Positions 55,691 through 64,000 of a DNA stretch of 64,000 nt are shown here, piece after piece (position 1 is the stretch's first letter; every line of letters starts with the position of its first letter). Position numbers and translations under genes: made by a program. The notes beneath the pieces were generated by a model. The model did not search any database, had not been told where the DNA came from, and worked only from the letters and a program-made list of their open reading frames with translations. Source of the DNA: Tetrastigma voinierianum (taxonomy: Eukaryota > Streptophyta > Magnoliopsida > Vitales > Vitaceae); assembly GCA_016808115.1 (NCBI GenBank), contig JAEQBH010000293.1, positions 305,479 through 369,478 of the forward strand. Direction: 5' to 3'.

Positions 55691-57650
55691 AGTTCAAGTG
55701 TCAGGATGCTTAGCTGGTCAATAGCGAGCCACTTCCTGTATGGACGAGGAGAGACCGACGATCACCTCGAGTAGGTGGCGAGCATGTGGATGTTTTTCCG
55801 TATGAGCCACTCGACCACCTCCACAGAGGGTCGACTTTCGCATGGAGTTACACCGTATTTCACCCATCTCATGACTCCGCATAGGATGGCAATCTGGCCG
55901 AGTTGATGGGGAACTCGTGAGTCCGGGCTAAACGAAACGAAGCATCGACAAGGGTTTATCGCACCGAGCACTTCACCACGGGCGCTCCGCCTTCTATTTA
56001 TAAGAAGGCAAGACCCTTCGACTGTGCATTGAGTCATTAAGGCGCCTGAACAGGGTTACGAGATCCGCACCTGCACTCTATTACCAGGAGTGATGATTTA
56101 TTGGATCAATTGAGTGGAGCGCGAGCCCACCCAAGATGACCTTCGCACCGGTTACCATCACCGAGGGGTTAGGGGAGATGATATCCCTAAGACAGCCGCT
56201 AGACGCTGCTATGGGCACTTTGTGCCATAAATGATGCCCTTTGATCGATTTAATGCAATTAGCAAAGATTCATGGATCTCATGCATAGGATATTCCAACC
56301 CTATTTAGACTGCCAGTGTCGGTCTGCAGATGACATCTCATCTACTCCCAAATGAGGGAGCATGAGTATCACTTGAGGATTGTGTTACGTTGGTCAGGAG
56401 ACCATCACCGGTGGTCATTAAGTTCAGCGAAGTGTGAGTTCGGCATCGAGGTGAGATTGTCGTGGACATGTGTGTCGCATCAGGAGCGTCGACCTAGAGA
56501 AGGTTGAGGCAGCGATGCGCTGAGAGACCGATCGTCAATCTTCAAGATACGAGTTTCGGGATTGGCTAGGTATTACAAGAGATTCGAGAATGGGTCAAGT
56601 TGTCCATTCGCGTGATTTGCAGGATTTCGCCACTGATACGGACTCCATGGTCGACCGACCTCGACCATAGAGAGAGAAATCGAGGATACTGAAACACCTT
56701 GGGATACGGTGTTGGCAAAGAAGAGGGAGGATCACCTTTCTCCTAGTTCTGGGGAAGAGGCGGCTATTTCGTTTCACACTAGTTTCCCGTGGACTAGGCC
56801 GTATTTTGTTGAATAGAGTGACGGATTACCCTAGAGACGTGGATCCCAAGATTCTCGGGACAATGCAATTCCGCTAGTCAGGACAGAGAGAGTATACAAT
56901 TCATTCCCTCCACACCCTAATGAGGGTTAGAGGAACCAGCCAGCCTGTGCCATGTGCAAGCACTTCCAACAAGACGTATAGGCCAAAGGGGCCAGAAATG
57001 TGGGCCCTAAGTCGTGACAGACGAGTCGCGTTAACTGATGCGTGCAGGACCATGAGTGGCAGTATATATCGGGTTTCGCTGACGTCGTAGTTTGACATGG
57101 ATGAGTTGACAACCATCGGGTTGTCAGTAATTGAGACCTAGGCCGGGTTGTCATACCCGATACGGCCTTGGATTTGGGCTTAGAGGTTAAGGCCTTTAGA
57201 GAAGCCATGTATAGATGTTCTCCCCTAGGATGTGGTGAGAGTCGACCGATAGGTCGAGATTGGCGAGCGTGAGATCTTCAAGATTTCGCTTCGCAAATTC
57301 CCGATTTGCGCGTCACAAAGAGGGCATCATTACTTACGCTTATGTGCACGGAAACATTATACGAAGGTGTGTGTGCAGTTCGTATGGCTGGCCCATCACC
57401 ATGGTATGTGGGTTGAGTTATCTTAGCATCACGCCCAACGGGCACCATACCGAATCAGAAACGTGCGTATCGGAAGAAACAGGCGAGTGATCAGATGAAA
57501 TCACATGGACATGAGTGACGGGTGACTTGTTAGCAGGTCTGAGTGACCGAGATCGGATGTCCACGAATCATCAGAAGCATGAAATACAGATCGGCATCTG
57601 GAGGTTATATTGCTGATTTAAATATGTTCATTAGCGATTGTGACCTTGAG
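55691..57650 (+). pseudogene. RT and RNase H relic, family IV
   Basis: Scattered blocks match family II RT in order: the PHRMA position at 55870, a KGFIAPSTSP-like block at 55950, and MDLMHRIFQPYLD at 56270-56310 followed by a disrupted catalytic block. RNase H is not clearly traceable between about 56600 and 57650. Small indels break the frame every few tens of bases. Confidence 0.65.
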
Positions 57651-58400
57651 AAGGTCGGGGCTACACACCAAGCAAGGGTTGTGTAGGGTTACACGCTGTG
57701 CGGATTGTTACATGCAGCCAGGGACATACGAGCATGTCCCATCATAAGGGGTAGAAGAGCAATCGTCTCTTACGTGAATTCGCCTACAACAAGACGCGAG
57801 TGTACTAATGGCAAATTCTATATGAGGCATTGTACGGGAGGCCATGAGATTATCAAGCAGGATTGGACCGAGGTGGAAGAGAGCTCCATCACGGTCCTCG
57901 GGACCGACAGAGACACCTCTGAAGGTGAGTTGATATGATAATGTTTTCTCACGCCGTAGCCTGTAAGAGCTATGCTAATGTGAGACGCCGACCCTTAGAG
58001 TTCGAGGTTAGCAGGATCACGCTTTCCTCAAGGTGACTCAAGAGAGGAGGGTCGTTCTAAGAAGCATGAGCGTCGGTGATTCATCGGACCTTCGAGATAC
58101 TCAGAGAGGATAGGCACCAGAAATGACCGGCCGCGCGATCTCAGCACGATGTGTCCACGAGGTATTTTGGCGCCTCCATGCTCCGGAATATACCTCGTAT
58201 CCAAACATGTGGTGGATTTGGGATGTATTGAGGTTGCCGACAATTTGGACAATCCCGAGAAGCGGACTACAGCGCATTGGTTGATAATATGATCGTTTCG
58301 CACGTTAAAACCATGAGGCTAGTGTTGGTACTACGGAGACACTATGGAGGGAGGAGTCCACGGAGCGAGGACACGATGCGGGCCACTAACCCTTCTCGCT
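57651..58400 (+). pseudogene. Integrase relic, family IV
   Basis: Blocks at 57770-57930 correspond to the FAYN, MAPYEALYGR and WTEVEESS region of Ty3 integrase in broken frames. Later blocks near 58130-58230 match the VHEVF..MLRKY segment and the linker before the tail. The catalytic triad cannot be read. Confidence 0.7.
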
Positions 58401-58535
58401 AGGGATGAAGGCCACGTAGTTTAGTCGTTTAAATTCAAAATTGATCGCTTACACGCATGGTAGAATGGCACATGTATTGGCAAAATGAGTGATTTGTGAT
58501 CGCCCTAATTTGACGAAATTTCTTTTTAAGTAGGG
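58401..58535 (+). other. 3' untranslated stretch, family IV
   Basis: This short stretch between the integrase tail and the 3' LTR ends AAGTAGGG, a weak polypurine candidate. Confidence 0.4.
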
Positions 58536-60590
58536 AATAAGACCTAGAAATTCCACTTCTGAATAAGGGCAAAATCGTAATTCTTTGATTACCAAATTGT
58601 ATTTCGGTTAAAAAATCCGACTTAATTTCTCTAGATCTCGATGATGAAACGGATTACACCGTCGGAATCGTTTCACTAAATCTAGTTAGCACGTAAAATT
58701 TCATAATTTCCGAGATGTTTGAGTCGGGACGCTTCGAGGCATCACTGCTCGTGTCAGAACCGATTTTTGATGCGACGAAAGGCACAGATAGTATGTACTC
58801 ATGTACCATAAGTGGTATGAGTAGAGAAATAATGAAAACGACAACCGGCGGAAGGCCAATATCAAATTCCAGAAAAGGCGACATAATGTCATTATGAGAT
58901 TTGATTTTAAGTCATCAAATGACAAAATTAAGTTACTAGTGTTTCATCTCTTTCATTAAGCCAACCAAAGAAAACGTGGGAGCCATTTTGGGGATAGCTT
59001 TGATTTGAGAGCTTTTGGGAGAGAGAAAGCTTTCTCAGATATCTAAGATCCAACCGTTTACGGCCTTCTGGCAGAAGGAAAACGATCTGTTTTGTTGTGC
59101 CACGCTGGGACCCCGGTTTTAGTGAGTTTCTTCAAACCCTTGAGGTAGGATTTTCTCCCTACGCTTTACTCCATTTTAAATGCTTTTACTAACGTTCATT
59201 GAATTTGTGCCGCTGAGGTTGGCTGTGATCGGGTCCCAAAACATGGACCGACTATTGGAAATTTTAGAAACTGGAAATGCCAGATAGTCCCAACGAGGGG
59301 CCGTTTGGGTTGATTATGTGTTGATTTATGTATTAATTGGTGCTTGCGGCGCATCATCTGGAATGGTCGCGGATTGATTCACTAAGTGAAACTAAGAGTT
59401 TAGGGGATTTTTCGGGAATAGTAAACGAGGGTTTCACTATTCCCGAAATAGTGTTCTCAAAATATATTTTTTGTGAAAATATGCGCTGTCGAAAGGATTT
59501 AAATTAAATTGCTCGTGTTTGATCATTAGCCAAGTGAGCTTAATTTGATGTGATGAAATGTATAATTGCATAACATGATTGTGTGATTTTATTTATGAAT
59601 ATATCTTCGTGGGTTATATATTTGCATGTGATTAGACCGAATTGAACCGGCATACATGTATTCCATATGCACCGGAACATCCTAGGAGTATGGGAGTTAG
59701 CATGAGATGGGTCTAGAGAAACAAGGTTCGGAGGGTAGTCTAAAATGTTAATTATCTGAGGGTAGTCCAAACTAAATAATATATCAACCGTCGGAGCGGC
59801 CCAGTTGATATATATTCATCGGAGGGTAGTCCACAAACTAAATAATATATCAACCGTCGGAGTTTTGCTTCAGCTTCGATATATATTCAATGAGGTAGTC
59901 CATTGAAACAAATAATATATATCAATCGCTTCTGAGCGCCCAATTGATATATATTCACCTGAGGGTTGCCCACAAATAAAACGAATATTCTCATACGATG
60001 CTGAAGTAGTGTGAGAGAGTCTATACCCCAGATCCGAGTTGGTCAAGTAGACATTCAAGGTGTGATCGCGCATCATTGAATGTGTGTTTACTTTGGAACA
60101 TTGCACCGCACTTTGGGTGGTGAGTAGCCCACTTGTATGATTCTCCTATCGAGCTTTACTACCTTCCGTCGTGGGACCCCCTTTATTTTGATATGTACAA
60201 AGGGAGCTAAGTAGGACGCCCATTCAAGAGGTTGAGTCTTGAAGAAAGCCGTGTGGCTTTTGATGATTGTACATGTATTAGAACTCTTTAAGTTTAATAT
60301 ATGTATCGTTTAAGAGTAAAAATATTAACCTTTGCAACTATCGGGTATATAGTCGTTTCATAGTTGGCATGTACATTGAGTACTGTTTGTGGGCCCAAGT
60401 GGCCGTATTGGATATATATTGTATATATTGGACTGTTTGGGACAGGTATATGCAGGTACTGTTTTTGGGTAGAGCTCCCCGTACAAAGGAGACTCTGCCC
60501 GATTTTCTAAAGTGGCGCTTGCACCCGAAGACCACCGAATTGGCCAGCGGTCGACGTAGTCAACGGATCCCCGGGTTTTGGGGCGTCACA
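58536..60590 (+). repeat. 3' LTR of family IV element
   Basis: It starts AATAAGACC (decayed TGTAAGACC) and ends GGTTTTGGGGCGTCACA. It aligns with the 5' LTR throughout, with many one- to three-base indels, plus a tandem array absent from the 5' LTR. The shared LTR box variant is at 60115-60134. Confidence 0.88.
59730..59975. repeat. ~65-bp tandem array in family IV 3' LTR
   Basis: Five imperfect units start GAGGGTAGTCC near 59730, 59758, 59822, 59892 and 59960. Most contain AATATATCAACCG and, further on, TTGATATATATTC, which can pair as a stem. The 5' LTR has only a single trace near 52368. Confidence 0.85.
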
Positions 60591-60595
60591 GTAAT
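60591..60595. repeat. Target site duplication GTAAT, right
   Basis: It matches 51090-51094 exactly. Confidence 0.9.
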
Positions 60596-61640
60596 CAAAG
60601 AAGATATGATGAAGAAGAGCATTCCCCCTCCATTTCCTCAAGCACTTTGAGGCAACAAGAAGGTGACCAACTAAACGGAAATTCTGGAGGTGTTGAGGCA
60701 AGTGAAGGACAACATCCCTCTTTTGGACATGATTAAGCAAGTTCCAATGTACGCCAAGTTCTTAAAAGACTTGTGCACTGTAAAAAGAGGGTTGAATGTT
60801 GATAAAAAGGCTTTCTTGATAGAATAAGTCAGTGCCATCATCCAGTGAAAGACCCCAGTTAAGTACAAAGACCCGGGGTGTCCTACCATCTTAGTGAATA
60901 TCGGGGGAACTTGTGTGGAGAAAGCATTATTAGACTTGGGGGCTAGTGTCAACCTGCTACCCTACTCAGTTTACAAGCAATTGGGGCTAGGAGAATTGAA
61001 ACCTAACCACCATTACTCTATCTTTAGCAGACAAGTCAGTAAAAATGCCAAAATGCACTATTGAAGATGTCTTGGTGCAGGTGGACAAATTCTACTACCT
61101 AGTGGATTTTGTTGTTCTTGAGACTGAACCAATGGAAGTGGGAGCTAATTATATGCCTATCATCCTTGGGAGGCCATTCTTGGCTACCTCTAATGCCATC
61201 ATTAATTGCCGCAATGGGGTTATGCAATTGACATTTGGGAATATGACATTGGAACTCAACATTTTCCACTTAAGCAAAAAGCACATGCACCCAGTTGAAG
61301 AAGGTCCAGAAAAGGTTTGTTTGATTGACACTATTCTGGATGAACAATCTGAGCAACAACAGCTACAGGACGAATTGACTGAGGGTTTGGTAGATTTTTA
61401 TGAGGAACTGCAAGAAGCCTCAAATTCATGTGTTGTTTATGGGCCTTGGAGAAGGAAAAAAGAAATTCTCCCCCTGCTAACCGAGGAAGACAAGAGAAAG
61501 GGAGAGAATGAAGAGCCCCAAAAACTTGACCTCAAGCCTCTCCCTATAGAATTGAAGTATGCATACTTGGAAGAAAGTGACAAATTCCTAGTTGTGATTT
61601 CTTTATTATTGAATGCCTCATAGGAGAGCAATCTTTTGGA
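60596..61640 (+). pseudogene. Aspartic protease and linker, Athila-like element
   Basis: Pre-protease sequence (QVKDNIPLLDMIKQVPMYAKF) runs into the protease, whose active site reads ALLDLGASVNLLPYSVYKQLG (aspartate at 60933-60935); DLGAS is the Athila form of DSGA. The open frame 61045-61623 (192 codons) continues with PIILGRPFLAT and then the linker PWRRKKEILPLLTEED. Two or three stops and one frameshift (near 61030) break the whole. Confidence 0.88.
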
Positions 61641-62660
61641 CAACCTCAAGAAAAACAAGCAGGCCATTGGCTGGAAAATTTTCTATCTAAAGGGAATTAG
61701 TCCTTTGGTTTGAACTCATCACATCTATATGGAGGAGGAAGCCAAGCCAGTGAGACAACCACAGAGGCGACTGAATCCTCATATGGAAGAGGTTGTGCCA
61801 CGGAAGTTCTAAAATTACTACAGGCCAGCATTATTTGCCCCATTTCCGATAGTCCCTGGGTGAGTCCGACTCAGGTAGTGCCAAAGAAGTCAAGGGTGAT
61901 CACTGTATAAAATGAAAAGGGAGAGGATGTGCCTACCCGCCTTACCACGAGATGGAGGGTATGCATAGACTATAGGAGACTGAATGTAGTGACAAGAAAA
62001 TATCACTTCCTTTTGCCCTTCATCGATTAGCTTCTTGAGAGGGTTTCCGGGCATCCATTTTATTGCTTATTGGATGGGTATTCCGATATTTTCAAATAGA
62101 AATTGCAATAAAGACTGTGAGAAGACCACTCCTCAATTGGCCCATTTAGACCTATAGCCTACAGAGATGCTGCTGAGCTTTGCAACATTTCCCAGATCTA
62201 GAAAGCCAGACTAGATACATGATATGGTGGAGCATTTATGGTACTATGATGATATAACCATATATAGGGGCACTTTTGAGGAATGCTTAGCCAATCTTGA
62301 AACTGTGCTGCATAGATGCATTGAAAATAACCTGGTGCTTAATTGGGAGAAATGTCATTTTATGGTAAATCAGGGAATTGTCCCAGGGCATGTCATCTCC
62401 AACAAGGGCATTGAGGTGGATAAGGCCAAAGTTGAACTTATTTCCAAGCTACCACCACCCACAAATGTCAAAACAGTAAGACAATTCCTTGGCCATGCTG
62501 GTTTCTACAGGAGGTTCATCAAAGATTTCTCGAAAATTGCAAAACCCCTTATGAGCTGCTTGAGAAGGATACTAAGTTTACATGGAATGAAAAGTGTCAA
62601 AAGAGCTTTGAAGAGCTCAAGTCCCACTAATTACCCATTCCATAGTGAGAGTTAATCGAA
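61641..62660 (+). pseudogene. Reverse transcriptase, Athila-like element
   Basis: Ordered RT blocks: EVLKLLQASIICPISDSPWVSP (61808-61870), RWRVCIDYRRLNVVTRKYHF (about 61952-62010), a shortened and disrupted palm, then the open frame 62224-62655 with catalytic YYDD (62242-62253; usual form MDD or VDD) and LVLNWEKCHFMVNQGIVPGH and VRQFLGHAGFYRRFIKDFSK. The region between about 62030 and 62220 has lost part of the palm, so the enzyme is inactive. Confidence 0.88.
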
Positions 62661-63002
62661 TCGGCAACGCTTGAAGTCATGTGTGATGCTAATGATCTTG
62701 GTATCGGGGCAGTCCTTGGGCAAAGAGAAGATGGAAAGCCATATGTAGTTTATTATGCAAGCAAATGTTTGAATGAAGCACAAAGAAACTACACTACCAC
62801 AAAGAAGGAACTGCTAGCAGTGGTCTATGCCTTAGATAAATTCCGAGCATACTTGGTGGGGTCAGATATAGTGATATTTACAGACCACTCCACCTTGAAA
62901 TACCTTTTAACCAAGCAAGATGCTAAGGCAAGGCTTATCAGATAGGTTCTCCTACTCCATGAATTCAACCTCTAGATTAAAGACAAAAATGGGGTAGAGA
63001 AT
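62661..63002 (+). pseudogene. RNase H, Athila-like element
   Basis: The open frame 62679-62945 (88 codons) keeps the three parts of the Ty3 RNase H fold: CDANDLGIGAVLGQ, TTTKKELLAVVYALDKFRAYL and FTDHSTLKYLL, with D, E and D in place. A TAG at about 62943 precedes the end block (NVVADHLSRL) at 62999-63030. Confidence 0.9.
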
Positions 63003-64000
63003 GTGGTAGCAGACCACCTCTCTAGATTGACCATAGCCCGTGACACACACAGTCCTCAAATCAATGATGAATTCCCAGAGGAATCACTACTGCTTGTGGA
63101 AAGTGTCTCTTGGTATGCTCATATTGCTAATTTTTTAGCAATAGGGGAGGTCCCGGTTGAATGGAAGGCACAGGATAGGAAATACTTCGCTAAAATTCAT
63201 TATTTTTATTAGGAGGAGCCTTTTCTATTCAAATACTATGCAGACCAAATCATTAGAAGGTGTGTGCTTGAAAAAGAACAACAGGGAATTCTAAGCCACT
63301 ACCATGAAAATGCTTGTGGAGGTCACTTTGCTTCACAAAAGACAACTATGAAGGTGCTCCAATCTGGATTCTACTAGCCCTCCCTCTTTAAGGATGCTCA
63401 CAATGTATTTCGAGGTTGCAATCGATGCCAAAGACTCGGGAAACTTTTTCGCCGTCATATGATGCCCTTAAACCCAATCTTAGTAGTTGACTTGTTTGAT
63501 GTTTGGGGCATTGATTTCATGGGGTCATTCCCTACGTCTTTTGGTTATTCGTATATCTTGGTGGGGGTAGATTTCGTGTTCAAGTGGGTTGAGGCAATTC
63601 CCTGCAAAGAAAATGATCACAGGGTGGTACTGAAGTTTTTAAGAGAGAATATTTTCTCCAGATTTGGGGTGCCTAAGGCCATAATCAGTGATGGAGGTTC
63701 ATATTTTTGCAACAAACCCTTTGAAACCCTCCTAGCTAAATATGGGGTGAAACATAAGGTGGCCACCCCTTTCTATCCGCAAACCAATGGACAAGTTGAG
63801 CTTGCTAACAAGGAAATCAAGATTATCCTGATGAAGGTAGTAAATTCCAACAAGAAGGACCGGTCCCTCAAGCTACCAGATTCATTATGGGCATACAGGA
63901 CGACTTTCAAGACTATCCTTGGGATGTCCCCATATCGTTTGGTCTATGGAAAGGTGTGCCACCTCCCTGTGGAAATAGAACACAAAGCATGGTGGGCGAT
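63003..64000 (+). pseudogene. Integrase, Athila-like element, cut by window edge
   Basis: After the linker frame 63003-63212 and a TAG, the zinc-binding part shows H and H in LSHYHENACGGHF and the cysteine pair in CNRCQRLG (about 63418-63440), with one TAG near 63375. From about 63378 to the window end the frame is open (over 200 codons). It holds the catalytic triad: D in WGIDFMG (63513-63515), D in IISDGGSYF (63690-63692) and E in GQVELANKE (63798-63800). The last two are exactly 35 residues apart, the D35E of active integrases. The C-terminal domain lies beyond the window. Confidence 0.9.

Larger units (their letters stand above)
51095..60590 (+). mobile_element. Ty3/gypsy element, family IV, complete structure but heavily decayed
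   Basis: Two LTRs of about 2.05 kb (51095-53142; 58536-60590) flank 5.4 kb, with perfect GTAAT duplications. The interior has a 1.9-kb leader full of hairpins and then gag-PR-RT-IN traces so broken by small indels that no domain is open. The related, better-kept copy is family II. It inserted in the Athila-like element between gag and protease. Confidence 0.9.
33994..64000 (+). mobile_element. Ty3/gypsy element, family II, interrupted and running off the window
   Basis: 5' LTR 33994-36976, gag-pol 37185-44080, polypurine tract 46343-46355, and a 3' LTR starting 46356 that is cut at 47916. Its remaining LTR lies past the window because the inserted Athila-like element is not finished here. 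Domain order gag-PR-RT-RH-IN with a chromodomain-position tail suggests a chromovirus (Tekay/Del-like). It carries three insertions: a Tat-like LTR, a minus-strand family I solo LTR, and the second Athila-like element. It is the best-preserved chromovirus-type copy in the window, but not intact. Confidence 0.88.
47916..64000 (+). mobile_element. Athila-like Ty3 element, runs off the right edge
   Basis: Left LTR 47916-49220, tRNA-Asp primer site, gag, protease, RT, RNase H and integrase in order, with the family IV element inserted between gag and protease. Only the right LTR and the integrase end lie outside the window. It is inserted in the family II 3' LTR. The LTR start is decayed (CGATTACTACTGAAA against TGATTAGTACTCAAA). 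Some long frames survive, so it is among the younger elements here. Confidence 0.88.

Overview
The window is plant nuclear DNA, almost certainly from an angiosperm. It holds no intact host gene that I can recognise. It is a deep nest of transposable elements and an old endogenous pararetrovirus (EPRV). Plant origin is inferred from Ty3/gypsy elements of chromovirus-like and Athila-like type, primer sites matching plant tRNA-Met(i) and tRNA-Asp, a plant L1-type LINE end, and Caulimoviridae-like sequence. All coding regions carry stops, frameshifts or deletions, apart from the last ~620 bases, which are open through an integrase core. The genus cannot be told from the sequence. LTR family names I to V below are local labels.

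Left part (1-33719). An AT-rich EPRV occupies 1801-3413, 18394-20567, 28636-30060 and 32020-33719. It starts with a head-to-head inverted leader (1801-2209 minus, 2210 onward plus). Three later insertions split it, each with a perfect 5-bp target duplication: the full family III Ty3 element (3419-18388, minus strand, ATTGG); a family I solo LTR (20568-28630, CAAAC), itself split by a deleted Athila-like element (21892-27638); and another family I solo LTR (30061-32014, GTATA). The family III 5' LTR is split in turn by a family V LTR (14017-18172) carrying a 14-bp minisatellite. The first 1.8 kb is a stack of nested family V and family I LTR pieces.

Right part (33720-64000). A LINE 3' end (33720-33993) is cut by the family II Ty3 element, which starts at 33994 and runs past the window. 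Its pol is interrupted by a Tat-like LTR (about 40420-42785) and a minus-strand family I solo LTR (44081-46211). Its 3' LTR (from 46356) is cut at 47916 by a second, larger Athila-like element, which runs off the right edge inside integrase. That element is split by a complete but badly decayed family IV Ty3 element (51095-60590, GTAAT).

How the parts relate. Families I-IV share LTR ends and internal boxes, so they look like one radiating lineage with gag-PR-RT-RH-IN order. Several of their LTRs and leaders carry unusual arrays of short palindromes: TGTCGCGACA in families II, III and the Tat-like LTR, and TTGTATTGCAATACAA plus AAATAAATTT hairpins in family IV. These arrays, the shared 20-base LTR box, and the EPRV inverted and tandem leader are the observations most worth following up. 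I see no evidence of a new enzymatic or defence system.
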